This document shows, one piece after another, positions 18,124-27,755 of a DNA stretch of 64,000 bases; the stretch's first letter is position 1; every line of letters begins with the position of its first letter. The stretch is taken from NCBI RefSeq assembly GCF_001598495.1, contig NZ_BCZB01000015.1:1-64000 (forward strand). Direction: 5' to 3'. The stretch comes from Neokomagataea thailandica NBRC 106555 (lineage in GTDB: Bacteria > Pseudomonadota > Alphaproteobacteria > Acetobacterales > Acetobacteraceae). The notes below the pieces were generated by a model. That model was not told the DNA's origin, ran no database searches, and was given only the letters and a program-made list of their open reading frames with translations. The translations under genes and the position numbers were made by a program.

Positions 18124-21100
18124 TTAGACAGTAAAATATTTGGCGCGTGGGTTTAGGAAGACGAGCGCAGATGTGGATTGCTCAGGGTGGAGCTGATAGC
18201 CATCTGATAGGGAAATCCCGACGCGTTCTGCCCCAAGAAGTCGTAGGATGGGTTCTTGGTCTTCCAAACGCGGGCAGGCGGGGTAGCCGAAGGAATAGCG
18301 TGATCCACGGTAGGACTGAGACAGCATTTTTTCCATGTCACGGTCATCTTCTGCGGCGAAGCCAAGTTCAGCGCGGATGCGCTTATGAGTGTATTCCGCC
18401 ATGGCCTCGGCCATCTCCACAGATAGGCCGTGGAGATAGAGGTAGTCTTGGTAACGGTCAGCCTCAAACCATTCACGCGCTAGATCGGATGCTTTTTGGC
18501 CGACAGTGACCACTTGTAGGCCAATGACATCACGCTCTGGGTCATGAATGTCACGCACGAAATCTGCGATGCACTCGCCGTCTTCTTTCGGTTGGCGTGG
18601 CAGGGTGAAGCGTGTGGCTTCTGTGATGCCATCTTCTTCGAATAAGACGAGGTCATTGCCGTCACCGGCCGCTTTCCAGTAGCCGTAAATGGCTTGAGGG
18701 CGGAGCACGTCTTGCTCTGCGCAGAGGGCGAGCATGCGCTTCATGACGGGGCGGAGTTCCGTTTTGGCGTACTCCATGAACTCTTCAAGAGAGCGGCCTT
18801 GCTTCCGGAAGCCCCATTGGAATTGGTAGAGAGAGCGTTCGTTGAGGAAGGGTAAGACTGCGTTTGGTGCGGCTTCCACAACTTTTGCGCCCCAGAATGG
18901 TGGGGTGAGTACAGCCTCACTCCCCGCGATGCGTGCGCGGCGGGTGCGTGCGGCGTCTTTATCCACCGTACCAAAACCGCGCGTTTCTTGTATTTCGGGG
19001 GCGCGGGCATTACGGCGGGTGCTTTTGCCTGCACGCTTGGTTTGGATGGCGGTGAGGTAGTCTTTGAATTTGCCTTGAGAGATCGTGTCCATCAAGGAAA
19101 GGCCGTCAAACGCATCTCGTGCATAGGCAACGTGACCGGGCTCTCCGCCACCGTAAGAGGCCGCACACTCTTCTTCCACGTAATTTCGGGTCAGAGCGGC
19201 ACCGCCAAGGATCACCGGTACGTCAATGCCCTGACGGTGCATTTCTTCTAGGTTTTCCCGCATGATAACGGTTGATTTGACGAGAAGGCCGGACATGCCG
19301 ATGGCATCGGCCTTATGTTCTTTCGCTGCCGTGATCATATCAGCAAGTGGGACTTTGATGCCCAGATTAATGACCTGATAACCGTTATTCGTCAGAATAA
19401 TATCGACAAGGTTCTTACCAATATCATGCACGTCCCCCTTAACAGTGGCGAGGACCATCGTGCCGCGGTGTTGGCCTTCAACGCGTTCCATATGGGGCTC
19501 AAGCCATGCAACGGCGGTTTTCATGGTCTCAGCCGATTGCAGCACGAAGGGAAGCTGCATTTTCCCCGCGCCGAAGAGTTCTCCGACGACTTTCATGCCG
19601 TCGAGCAGAACGGTATTGATAATATCAAGGGCAGGCATGGTCTGCATGGCAGCTTCGAGGTCTTCCTCAATGCCTTTACGGTCCCCATCGACAATGCGGT
19701 CTTTTAGACGCTCAGCCGGAGTTTCGGCGCGGCGCTTTTTGACGGCATCGGCCGCTTTACGACCCGCAAAGAGCTCAAGCAGCTTTTGCAGTGGGTCATA
19801 ATCTTCAGTTCGGCGGTCAAAAATGAGATCTTCCGCAACTTTGACCTCTTCTGGTGCAATGAGGTGCAATGGGCGGATCTTGCTGACATGAACAATGGCG
19901 CCGGTCATGCCCGCTTTGACGGCATGATCCAAAAAGACGGAGTTTAACACGGCGCGAGCCGCAGGGTTGAGCCCGAAGGAAATGTTGGACAGGCCAAGAA
20001 TGATTTGAATATCAGGGAATTTTTCCCGGATCATCCGAATGCCTTCGAGTGTCCACACCCCTAGTTTACGGTCATCCTCTACGCCCGTAGCAATAGTGAA
20101 GGTGAGGGGGTCAATCATGAGGTCTGATTGAGGGAGGCCGTATTGTGTGCAGGCAAAATCAACCAGACGTTCGGCAATACGAAGTTTGTCGTGTGGTTCT
20201 TTCGCCATGCCCACTTCGTCAATGGTCAGGGCAATCATGGCCGCACCGAACTTGCGTGCAAGCTTCATGCGGTCATGTGCGTGCTCTTCGCCATCTTCAA
20301 AGTTGATGGAGTTGATGATGGGTTTGCCGCCATGGCGCTTGAGAGCGGCTTCGATAACGGGGGTTTCGGTGGAATCAATGACTAGGGGAGCGTTTACTGA
20401 AGACGTAAAGCGCGAGACAATTTCGTTCATCTCTGCCGTTTCATTGCGCCCGACAAATGCCGTACAAATATCGAGGGCGTTGGACCCTTCAGACGCTTGT
20501 TCACGGCCAATGGCGACGCAGCCGTCCCAGTCTTGGGCCTCTTGCAGTTCACGCCATTTTTTGGACCCATTGGCGTTACAGCGTTCACCAATGGAGAAAT
20601 AGCTGTTTTCTTGGCGTAGTGGTGTTTGTGTGTAGAGGCTAGCCACGGAGGGCATCCACACAGCATTACGCTTTACGGGTTTGGGGCGCAGACGCTCTCC
20701 GCCAAGGCGACGGAGCATTTTATCGAGGGCTGCAATATGTGGCACTGATGTGCCACAGCACCCACCAATGAGGTTGAGCCCATCTTCTTTGACGAAACGT
20801 TCAACCCATACAGCCATTTCATCTGGGCCGAGTGGGTAGACTGTTTGACCATCCACAAGTTCCGGAAGGCCAGCATTGGGCTGGATGGAGAGTAGGCCGG
20901 GCCAGTTCTCGGACAACCAGCGCACATGTTCAGCCATTTCTTGCGGGCCAGTTGCACAATTGAGGCCGAGTGACGGTACGCCAAGAGATTCGACGACGGT
21001 GGCTGCTGCGGCAATATCTGGGCCGACCAAGAGAGTGCCGGTTGTTTCAACGGTGACTTGTACAAAGATAGGCGCGTCAGAGTTGAGTTCTAAACGTGCT

Positions 21101-21630
21101 TGCTTTGCAGCATTCACGGCGGCTTTGATTTGTAAGGTATCTTGGCATGTTTCGATTAAGAAACCATCGACGCCGCCATCAATAAGGCCGCGGCATTGTT
21201 CGATAATGCCAGCTTCTAGTGTATCATAATCAATATTATTGAGCGTTGGGAGTTTTGTGCCGGGGCCGATGGAGCCCATGACATAACGGTGCCGATCATC
21301 CGCAAAGCTATCAGCGGCTTCTCGGGCGAGTGTCGCGGCAGTACGGTTAATCTCACGTGCGCGGTCTTGAAGGTCAAATTCGCTGAGGGTTACGATTGAG
21401 CCGCCGAATGTGTTGGTTTCCACCATATCCGCGCCGGCTTCGTAGTAACCGCGATGGATTTCACGAACGAGCTCTGGGCGAGAGAGGTTGAGGATTTCTG
21501 TACAGTTTTCCTGCCCCCAGTAATCACGTTCAACTTCAAGGTCGAGCATTTGAACGCGCGATCCCATGCCGCCGTCACACAGCAGGACCTGATCGGAAAG
21601 GGCATCGAGCAGATGGGGACGGGAAGACAT
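18124..21630 (-). CDS. metH: Cobalamin-dependent methionine synthase
   Basis: Full-length MetH of about 1168 residues, which methylates homocysteine from 5-methyl-tetrahydrofolate through cobalamin. Modules in order: homocysteine-binding domain with zinc Cys in LNCATGP and GGCCGTS (about 1-320), pterin domain (about 340-610), cap and B12 domain with the axial His in GDVHDIGKN (about residue 735), and the reactivation domain ending with RGSRYSFGYPACP. ATG 21630 is chosen: it lies 11 bases after GAGGG and gives the usual family N-terminus (..LLCDGGMGSRVQ). An ATG at 21687 would add 19 atypical residues. No SAM or cobalamin riboswitch was recognised upstream. The B12 uptake operon elsewhere in the window could supply its cofactor. 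Confidence 0.95.
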   Translation of the reverse strand: MSSRPHLLDALSDQVLLCDGGMGSRVQMLDLEVERDYWGQENCTEILNLSRPELVREIHRGYYEAGADMVETNTFGGSIVTLSEFDLQDRAREINRTAATLAREAADSFADDRHRYVMGSIGPGTKLPTLNNIDYDTLEAGIIEQCRGLIDGGVDGFLIETCQDTLQIKAAVNAAKQARLELNSDAPIFVQVTVETTGTLLVGPDIAAAATVVESLGVPSLGLNCATGPQEMAEHVRWLSENWPGLLSIQPNAGLPELVDGQTVYPLGPDEMAVWVERFVKEDGLNLIGGCCGTSVPHIAALDKMLRRLGGERLRPKPVKRNAVWMPSVASLYTQTPLRQENSYFSIGERCNANGSKKWRELQEAQDWDGCVAIGREQASEGSNALDICTAFVGRNETAEMNEIVSRFTSSVNAPLVIDSTETPVIEAALKRHGGKPIINSINFEDGEEHAHDRMKLARKFGAAMIALTIDEVGMAKEPHDKLRIAERLVDFACTQYGLPQSDLMIDPLTFTIATGVEDDRKLGVWTLEGIRMIREKFPDIQIILGLSNISFGLNPAARAVLNSVFLDHAVKAGMTGAIVHVSKIRPLHLIAPEEVKVAEDLIFDRRTEDYDPLQKLLELFAGRKAADAVKKRRAETPAERLKDRIVDGDRKGIEEDLEAAMQTMPALDIINTVLLDGMKVVGELFGAGKMQLPFVLQSAETMKTAVAWLEPHMERVEGQHRGTMVLATVKGDVHDIGKNLVDIILTNNGYQVINLGIKVPLADMITAAKEHKADAIGMSGLLVKSTVIMRENLEEMHRQGIDVPVILGGAALTRNYVEEECAASYGGGEPGHVAYARDAFDGLSLMDTISQGKFKDYLTAIQTKRAGKSTRRNARAPEIQETRGFGTVDKDAARTRRARIAGSEAVLTPPFWGAKVVEAAPNAVLPFLNERSLYQFQWGFRKQGRSLEEFMEYAKTELRPVMKRMLALCAEQDVLRPQAIYGYWKAAGDGNDLVLFEEDGITEATRFTLPRQPKEDGECIADFVRDIHDPERDVIGLQVVTVGQKASDLAREWFEADRYQDYLYLHGLSVEMAEAMAEYTHKRIRAELGFAAEDDRDMEKMLSQSYRGSRYSFGYPACPRLEDQEPILRLLGAERVGISLSDGYQLHPEQSTSALVFLNPRAKYFTV

Positions 21631-21815
21631 GAAAGGCGGACCCTCGTAGAGAAACAGCAGCGAGATTGTCGGCCTAACCGTCATCATAAGATGGTTATAA
21701 AAACGGTGCGCCCGACGCGAGAAGAAGAACGTGTATAACGGGTGACGTTACCTGCTGGCAAACGGGTAAAAAGTCAGGCTATGGTGCTTGCCCATAAAAT
21801 GATGAGTGTTTTGCA

Positions 21816-22733
21816 ATGAAATCGCGCTTTTCCCTTGTTTTGCCGCTGTGTGTTGTCTTGGCAATTGTTTCTTGGGCAAGTGCATATCCCGTTACGCGCA
21901 TGGCTTTGCAGGAGATGTCTCCACTGCCATTGGCTGCGACACGTTATGCACTGGCTGGAGGGATTGCGTTGTTATGGCTGCTGGTAACACGGCCTCCCTT
22001 GCCCGCGCGGAAGGATTGGCCGCAGTTAATTGCCTGCGGTGCAACGGGCATTGCTGTGTACAATATTCTTTTTAATAGCGGTGAGGTGACGGTGAGTTCA
22101 GGGGCAACCAGTTTGCTTTTGGCTGCGATGCCGTTGATTTCGGCTTTATTGGCTTCTGTGTTTTTGGGGGAACGCTTGCTTCTTCGCGGCTGGATTGGCT
22201 CTTTGATCAGTTTTATCGGTGTGGCGCTGATTTCTCTGAATGAGGGGGGCGGTATGCATTTGGGGAAGGGGGCTGTATTTATCATTGGGGCAGCATGCTG
22301 TGGTGCGTTGTATACAAATTTGCAGAGGCGCTTGATTCGCAAATATGGCGCTTTGCCTGTGATTGCCTATGTTTTGATTATTGGCGGTATTTTGCTGTCA
22401 CCTTGGTTGATGGCTGGCATCACTCGTCTGGAGACGGCGGGTGCAGTCACGCGGTGGTCTGTTATTGAGCTGGCTGTTTTACCTGCTGCGCTGGGCTATG
22501 CGGCATGGGGCTATGTGATCGGACAGTTAGGGGCCGCACGTGGTGTTTTGTTTATGTATCTTTTACCGCCTGTGACCATGTTGTTAGCGTTTGCATTAAG
22601 TGGTGAGGTGCCTCGGTGGTCGACCCTCGAAGGAGGGAGTGTGGTCATGGCGGGGTTGGCTTTGGCGACGTTCCCAGCGCGGCGGAAAGTGCCGGTTATT
22701 GTGCCGGAAAATGTTGAATTGGGTGAGGCGTGA
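21816..22733 (+). CDS. DMT-superfamily (EamA) transporter
   Basis: Inner-membrane protein of 305 residues with about ten hydrophobic helices in two EamA repeats (FLGERLLLRGWIGSLISFIGV closes the first). Members export amino acids, metabolites or nucleotides; the substrate here is unknown. It overlaps the next gene by four bases (GTGA), so the two are translationally coupled. It is divergent from metH across about 185 bases that contain no recognised riboswitch. Confidence 0.85.
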   Translation: MKSRFSLVLPLCVVLAIVSWASAYPVTRMALQEMSPLPLAATRYALAGGIALLWLLVTRPPLPARKDWPQLIACGATGIAVYNILFNSGEVTVSSGATSLLLAAMPLISALLASVFLGERLLLRGWIGSLISFIGVALISLNEGGGMHLGKGAVFIIGAACCGALYTNLQRRLIRKYGALPVIAYVLIIGGILLSPWLMAGITRLETAGAVTRWSVIELAVLPAALGYAAWGYVIGQLGAARGVLFMYLLPPVTMLLAFALSGEVPRWSTLEGGSVVMAGLALATFPARRKVPVIVPENVELGEA

Positions 22734-23092
22734 GCCGGATCCCACTTTATATTACGCGTGACGTAGAATGCTTCAGTCGTGCGCAGCGTGAGTGTTGTGT
22801 GTGTGTGGCTTTAGGTCCCGTGTCTCGGGAAGGTTGGGTGGATGTGGTGGTGCAGCCCCCGCCTTCGCCTTTTCGGCGGCATAGTTTTGGTTGCGCGTGC
22901 TGTGCGCGTGACGGTTTGACGGTGCTTCTTGGTGGCCTGTTTCAAGAGTATGTGCGTGGAGTACGTCAGTTTGATGCTCTGGTTTTAGAAGTGACATCAT
23001 CTGAATATGACGATGTTCAGACTTTATTGCGGCAAGATGCTTTATTGTCCGCGCGTTATGATGTGCAGGTTGAAGAATTAAAGGAAGAGTAA
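22730..23092 (+). CDS. G3E/CobW-like protein without P-loop
   Basis: A 120-residue protein starting at a GTG that overlaps the previous stop. From residue 53 it tracks the G3E GTPase (CobW/COG0523) family: GCACCARDGL corresponds to the metal-binding GCxCCxxRGDL, then LFQEYVRGVRQFDALVLEVTSSE corresponds to the ..RFDxvviETTG segment, then ARYDVQ. The Walker A GxxGxGKT that should precede this is absent; residues 1-50 instead contain CFSRAQRECCVCVALG. It therefore cannot hydrolyse GTP by itself but may bind metal through its many Cys residues. It ends where it overlaps the phosphohexomutase start (TAATG). It could be a decayed or repurposed G3E protein. Confidence 0.6.
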   Translation: MSRIPLYITRDVECFSRAQRECCVCVALGPVSREGWVDVVVQPPPSPFRRHSFGCACCARDGLTVLLGGLFQEYVRGVRQFDALVLEVTSSEYDDVQTLLRQDALLSARYDVQVEELKEE

Positions 23093-24576
23093 TGAATATC
23101 GCGTCATGGATGGAGCGGTCCGGCGTTGCGTTTGGAACAAGTGGCGCGCGCGGATTGGTCGCGGCCATGACGGATGAGATCTGCTGGGTTTATACGCAAG
23201 CCTTTTTGCGATATTTGCGGGCAATAGGGCAGTTTGAACGGGGGACGCCCGTTGCTGTCGCGGGAGATTTGCGCCCGAGTACACCCCGCATTATTGCCGC
23301 ATGTATTGCCGCTATTCGGGCTGAAGGCGGTGTGCCGGTATATGGTGGCACAGTGCCGACACCAGCTTTGTGTACCTATGCGTTTGCGCGGCGTATGCCT
23401 TCTTTAATGGTGACGGGGAGCCATATCCCGGCGGATCGGAATGGGATTAAGTTTAATCGTATTGATGGAGAATTCCTCAAAGGCGATGAAGCCGCGATGC
23501 GAGAGGTTGTGGTGACCGTGCCGGATGGTTTGTTTGACCAAGATGGCTCTTTATGCCGTGCGGAGGTTTTGCCGCCCGTGACGGATATGGTTGAGGGGTA
23601 TGTGGTGCGTTATCGGAATGCGTTTGGTCAAGAGGCGCTGAAGGGGCAAACGCTGGGCGTATATCAGCATTCATCGGTTGGGCGTGATGTCCTTCCTCTG
23701 ATTCTAAAAGCTTTGGGAGCTGATGTTGTGCCTTTGGGGCGGTCCGAGAGTTTTGTGTCTGTTGATACGGAGGCGGTCCGGCCAGAAGATACAATACTCG
23801 CCGTAGAATGGGCAAAATCCGGGCGCTTTCAAGCTATTTTGACGATGGATGGGGATGCGGATCGGCCATTATTAGCTGATGAATATGGGCAATGGCTGCG
23901 GGGGGATGTGCTGGGTATTTTATGTGCGCGCTTTCTGAAAGCTGCTCATGTTGTGACGCCGGTCAGCAGTAATACGGCTTTAGAGAAATCCGCCTTTGCG
24001 GTTGAGACGTATCGTACTCGTATTGGATCGCCTTACGTCATTTCGGCTATGCAAGACGCTGTGGCGGCTGTGAATACAAAGGCGGGGCCAGTTGTGGGGT
24101 ATGAGGCAAATGGCGGTTTTTTGCTGCAAACGGAGGTAGTGTTACAGGCTGGTGTTTTATCTGCGCTACCAACCCGTGATGCGGTATTGCCTATGCTGGC
24201 GGCGTTATGTGCCGCAGCAGAGCGTCATAGACCTCTCTCTGCGTTATGTGCGGAGTTGCCGTCACGCTTTACCGCGAGTGATCGTTTGAAAGAGATGCCA
24301 ACGGCGCAAAGCTGTGCGGCTATAGAGGGTTTGGTGAAAGAAACGGCGGCAGGAGCCAAAAAACTCGGTTTTACGGCGTTATGTGGTGACGTGATGCATG
24401 TGGATATGACGGACGGCTTGCGTATGACGTTTGTGAGCCAAGAGATTATTCATGTGCGCCCTTCAGGGAATGCGCCAGAATTACGCGTATATGTTGAAGC
24501 TGCCACGCAGGAACGTGCGGTTAGGGTTTTGGAGAGTGCTTTGCGCGCGGTTTCGGTGTGGCGGGAAGCGGCATAA
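23092..24576 (+). CDS. Phosphomannomutase/phosphoglucomutase family protein
   Basis: Alpha-D-phosphohexomutase of 494 residues that moves phosphate between C6 and C1 of a hexose, usually feeding nucleotide-sugar synthesis. The N-terminal FGTSGARGLV, the phospho-Ser loop TGSHIPADRNGIKF (Ser about residue 111), the metal loop TMDGDADRPL and the phosphate-binding PSGNAPELRVYVEA are all present. ManB/CpsG-type mutases have CPxGxxHNPxxxNGxK around the serine; here SHIPADRNGIK is a common variant. It is the last gene of a tightly packed trio with the DMT transporter and the G3E-like protein. Confidence 0.85.
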   Translation: MNIASWMERSGVAFGTSGARGLVAAMTDEICWVYTQAFLRYLRAIGQFERGTPVAVAGDLRPSTPRIIAACIAAIRAEGGVPVYGGTVPTPALCTYAFARRMPSLMVTGSHIPADRNGIKFNRIDGEFLKGDEAAMREVVVTVPDGLFDQDGSLCRAEVLPPVTDMVEGYVVRYRNAFGQEALKGQTLGVYQHSSVGRDVLPLILKALGADVVPLGRSESFVSVDTEAVRPEDTILAVEWAKSGRFQAILTMDGDADRPLLADEYGQWLRGDVLGILCARFLKAAHVVTPVSSNTALEKSAFAVETYRTRIGSPYVISAMQDAVAAVNTKAGPVVGYEANGGFLLQTEVVLQAGVLSALPTRDAVLPMLAALCAAAERHRPLSALCAELPSRFTASDRLKEMPTAQSCAAIEGLVKETAAGAKKLGFTALCGDVMHVDMTDGLRMTFVSQEIIHVRPSGNAPELRVYVEAATQERAVRVLESALRAVSVWREAA

Positions 24577-24633
24577 CGTCTTTGATGTGCGTTCGGTATC
24601 TGGGTGTCTGTGCTTTATAATCTTGTAAGTGGG

Positions 24634-24662
24634 ATGCCCTCTTTGTGGGGCAAAGAGGGCAT
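24634..24662. terminator. Perfect 12-bp hairpin between convergent genes
   Basis: ATGCCCTCTTTG (24634-24645) pairs perfectly with CAAAGAGGGCAT (24651-24662) around a 5-base loop. It lies between the phosphohexomutase and the convergent NmrA-like gene. The T tail is short, so it is a probable but not textbook terminator. Confidence 0.65.
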
Positions 24663-24702
24663 TTGGGGGCGTGTTGTTGTGTTATTAAGCGGGGATTGGT
24701 GA

Positions 24703-25608
24703 TTAGGGGGCGCTGGTATTCTGTTGCTTTAAGGTTGCCTCGTTGGAAGATGAGAACAATCTCTCTAATCCGTCATCGAGAGATGAGGGATGCACATTGA
24801 GGCGCTCTTGCATGGGGGTAATGTCAAAAATTTTATCTTCCAAAAGGCGGCGTATTTCTTCGGGCTTAATGGTTGGTACGAATGAAAAACAGCGTGTGTA
24901 CCAAGCAAGATGCGCTAATAAGGCACCGGGAACAGAGACAATGGGGCGTTGGCGTAATCCGGCATAATGGCTAATTTTTTGTATAAATTGGCGATAAGGT
25001 AATGCCGTCTTTCCTGCGATGATGAGAGTCTCGGGGGTGGTTATCTGGTGATGGATCAGTAATGACGTGCCCGCGACCAAGCATTGGATGACATCGCGCT
25101 GTTCAATGGGCTGCACCTGCATAGTGCCACCGCCCGGTAAAGGAATAATCGGGAGTTTGCGAATAAGTTTGGCAAGGCGTTGAACGTTATTTTCGCCATT
25201 AGCGCCATAAATCATGGTGGGGTGTAAGAGTAAGGATGGGCGGCCGTCTTGATGCAAGGCAGCTTCTCCCGCAAGAACGCCGTTACCGTGTGCGTCTGGC
25301 CAGCGCGTGAATTTGCGTGTGCTGCCTAAGGCGATGATGGGGGCGGAGCTTGCCTGTAAAATAGCCGGAATGTGGCGGGCATGTGCGGTATTGGCGACAA
25401 GTGTTACGTCTTGCAGGGCGGTGTTGAGCGTATCCTGATTGGTGAGGTCAGCCTGCATGACGCTATGTAAATGCGGGCGTAGGTCATTAGGCAGGGTTTC
25501 AATGCGGCGTAGGATAGCACGGACATTGTAACCTTGTGCGATGAGTGCGCTGCACAGGCTGCGTCCGGAGCGGCCATTGGCCCCGATTACGGCGATGAGG
25601 CGCGTCAT
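24703..25608 (-). CDS. NmrA-like NAD(P)-binding Rossmann protein
   Basis: Atypical short-chain dehydrogenase/NmrA-like protein of 301 residues. The N-terminal nucleotide-binding motif VIGANGRSGRSLCSAL is clear; the catalytic Tyr is plausibly in HPTMIYGANGENN (family position PTxIYG). Related proteins include the complex I assembly factor NDUFA9 and sugar epimerase-like enzymes; the exact substrate is not visible. Its ATG overlaps the stop of the upstream gene (ATGA), indicating coupling with that exported protein. Confidence 0.8.
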   Translation of the reverse strand: MTRLIAVIGANGRSGRSLCSALIAQGYNVRAILRRIETLPNDLRPHLHSVMQADLTNQDTLNTALQDVTLVANTAHARHIPAILQASSAPIIALGSTRKFTRWPDAHGNGVLAGEAALHQDGRPSLLLHPTMIYGANGENNVQRLAKLIRKLPIIPLPGGGTMQVQPIEQRDVIQCLVAGTSLLIHHQITTPETLIIAGKTALPYRQFIQKISHYAGLRQRPIVSVPGALLAHLAWYTRCFSFVPTIKPEEIRRLLEDKIFDITPMQERLNVHPSSLDDGLERLFSSSNEATLKQQNTSAP

Positions 25609-26954
25609 TGGACGGAAAACGTCATGACATTAGGGGTGAAAAGCAGCATTCCCCATGTCGGGTTATGCGCTAGAGCCGGTATCTGTGAAATTGGCAGAGG
25701 GGTGGGGGGCACAATGTTAAGGCTGAGCGTACGTCCATTCGGCGCCGTGATGTAGTCAAGTACAGGCGCGAAGACGGGGGCTGATTTGGTGAGGTTTTGT
25801 AAGCCTAGAAGAAGGCTTTTTTGATCCTCTTCGGAAAAACGTGTTTTGGGCAGAAGCAGAGGAGCATCATGCAAGAAGCGATCTCCTTGCACAGACAATT
25901 GTATATTTTTTAGAAAAAAATCTGACAGTGGCGGTGGGGTTTCGGCAGGGGGGATCGCCCCCTTTTGTAGGTGCAGAGAAAACGTAAAATGTACGAAGTC
26001 AGGAATCGTGAGAGCCAGCTGTGACGTGAGGTCATTGTGATTCGACGATAAAATTGTGTTTTGTGTGATGGTCGAGCCTGCTCCGTTGAGTGGTACGGGA
26101 ATTTTCTGTGAGCCAAGGTGGAGATGTAAGCCTGTGGCCGTCAGGGCAGAATGTGTTCCGTCGTTTTCTTGTGTATTGTGGAAAGAGATTTGATCAATAG
26201 ATCCGTGATTATTACCAAAACGGACAGTGTTGTTGAGCGCAGTAAACGACGCCGTATTTGGAGGTGTAGGGGTATTATTCTTGAGGGTTTCTTGGAGGGT
26301 GGTGGTTGTATCGTCTATTTGTGCTGTGAACGCATCACACGTTAAAAAAATGGGTGTTGGGTAGGCTGGAGAGGTGCCGTCATCTAAAGACGTTTTTCGA
26401 AGAGAGAGTGTTGTTGCACGGTTTTTACCGTATCGGTTTAGCTGAGCATTTTGTGCGGTAAAGGACCATGCTTGCTGGGCTGTCCGGAGAGTGAAGTGGG
26501 CTGAGAGGTCTTCGCTTTCTCCATGATCAAGAATAATATTGCTCGCTTCAACAGCGGTAAGGCCAGCGCCGTGGTCTGGGGGAATGACGAGGCCGCGTAA
26601 ATGCATTGTGTTAGCGTGTATATGGTAAGATGGGCCATCGAGAGATGGCTGCTCCAGATCAAGGCGTGAGAAGCTTGTTTCACCGGCTGGAGATAATGTC
26701 ACATGCCCTAAATGCAGTTCATGTGCGCGGTAGGTGATATCGTGAATACGTAATGTGACGTCAGAAAGATGTGCGCCGCGTGCTAGAAGGTCAGGGCGTG
26801 CGGCGCTGTATTCAAGAGTTGAGCCTGGAGGGAGCGCGGCACGAAAGCGTGCTAGGCCGTTTTGAAGGGCGTGCTCAGGGCCGTAATGGGTGCCGTAGGC
26901 GACAACGCCGGCAAAGGCCACTAAGAGGCTGGTGGCAAGTAAAGGGCGTTTCAT
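25605..26954 (-). CDS. Membrane-anchored or exported protein, unknown function
   Basis: A 449-residue protein with one N-terminal hydrophobic helix (about residues 4-22) and a long beta-rich, Thr/Ser/His-rich soluble part without Cys clusters. It resembles alphaproteobacterial periplasmic proteins of the DUF2125 kind in size and layout, but no signature was confirmed. ATG 26954 is preferred to the upstream GTG because GGAG lies 6 bases before it. It overlaps the NmrA-like gene downstream by four bases, so the pair is one operon. Confidence 0.65.
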   Translation of the reverse strand: MKRPLLATSLLVAFAGVVAYGTHYGPEHALQNGLARFRAALPPGSTLEYSAARPDLLARGAHLSDVTLRIHDITYRAHELHLGHVTLSPAGETSFSRLDLEQPSLDGPSYHIHANTMHLRGLVIPPDHGAGLTAVEASNIILDHGESEDLSAHFTLRTAQQAWSFTAQNAQLNRYGKNRATTLSLRKTSLDDGTSPAYPTPIFLTCDAFTAQIDDTTTTLQETLKNNTPTPPNTASFTALNNTVRFGNNHGSIDQISFHNTQENDGTHSALTATGLHLHLGSQKIPVPLNGAGSTITQNTILSSNHNDLTSQLALTIPDFVHFTFSLHLQKGAIPPAETPPPLSDFFLKNIQLSVQGDRFLHDAPLLLPKTRFSEEDQKSLLLGLQNLTKSAPVFAPVLDYITAPNGRTLSLNIVPPTPLPISQIPALAHNPTWGMLLFTPNVMTFSVQ

Positions 26955-27147
26955 AGCGGACTCCGACACGACTGCTATAATGCAGTAGGGCTAACTTACA
27001 GAGAATGTATGGCCGATAATGTATTTTTCTTATCACGGAGTGGCTTGAGAGCAAAAGTGGGTATAAAAATTACGGTAATATAATACCGCATTACTTTTTT
27101 TGGCAGAAAACTGCGGAAAATTAAAGGGTGTAGTGTAAAATAAGCAC

Positions 27148-27176
27148 TTGACGAAAGGCGCTGATACCGCGATAAC
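27148..27176 (+). promoter_or_regulatory. Probable sigma-70-type promoter of rplM-rpsI
   Basis: TTGACG (27148-27153) and GATAAC (27171-27176) are separated by exactly 17 bases, followed by a leader of roughly 90 bases before rplM. The rest of the gap from 26955 is AT-rich with a weak CGGTA/TACCG hairpin near 27083-27098 and no gene. Confidence 0.55.
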
Positions 27177-27272
27177 GCCGCACCTGATCCGCTCCCGGGC
27201 ATGTTCCGGCGGGCGTTGTCCATAGGTGTGGCCTTTTCTTTGAGGTCATACCCCGAAACCGGAATATCAACG

Positions 27273-27746
27273 ATGAAGACTACACAGTCGCTGAAGCCGG
27301 CGGAGGTGACGAAGAACTGGATCCTGATCGACGCTGAAGGGCTCGTTCTTGGCCGTCTCGCCACTATTATCGCCAATCGTCTGCGCGGCAAGCATAAGCC
27401 ACAGTTCACACCGCATGTTGATTGTGGCGACAATGTCGTCGTGATCAACGCGGAAAAGATTGCCCTGACCGGCAATAAAGTGGGCCAAAAGCTGTTCCAC
27501 TACCACACGGGTCATCCGGGCGGTATTAAAGAGCGCACCATCACGCAGCGTCTGACAGGTAAGAACCCAGGTCACGTTGTTGAGAAGGCTGTCGAGCGTA
27601 TGATTACGCGCGGCCCGCTGCAGCGCGCTCAAATGAAGCACCTGTACGTTTATGCTGGCGCAGAGCACCCGCATGACGGCCAGAAGCCCGTCAAGCTGGA
27701 CGTGGCTGCGCTGAACCGCAAGAACACCGTTTCACACGAGTCGTAA
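27273..27746 (+). CDS. rplM: 50S ribosomal protein L13
   Basis: Large-subunit ribosomal protein of 157 residues. [27 protein letters not shown] near the start and [12 protein letters not shown] in the middle are diagnostic, as is [14 protein letters not shown] near the C-terminus. ATG 27273 gives the usual short alphaproteobacterial N-terminus; an upstream in-frame start would add 24 residues lacking family similarity. It forms the conserved rplM-rpsI pair, with rpsI beginning 9 bases later. Codon use is biased as expected for a highly expressed gene. Confidence 0.97.
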   Translation: MKTTQSLKPAEVTKNWILIDAEGLVLGRLATIIANRLRGKHKPQFTPHVDCGDNVVVINAEKIALTGNKVGQKLFHYHTGHPGGIKERTITQRLTGKNPGHVVEKAVERMITRGPLQRAQMKHLYVYAGAEHPHDGQKPVKLDVAALNRKNTVSHES

Positions 27747-27755
27747 GGCCTGACC

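Noticed and set aside
19445-19801. 118-codon frame antisense to metH
   Set aside because: Lies wholly inside the conserved cobalamin domain of metH; Ser-rich shadow frame.
21631-21815. Possible riboswitch upstream of metH
   Set aside because: No SAM, SAH or cobalamin consensus could be aligned; only an imperfect 12-base palindrome near 21741 was found.
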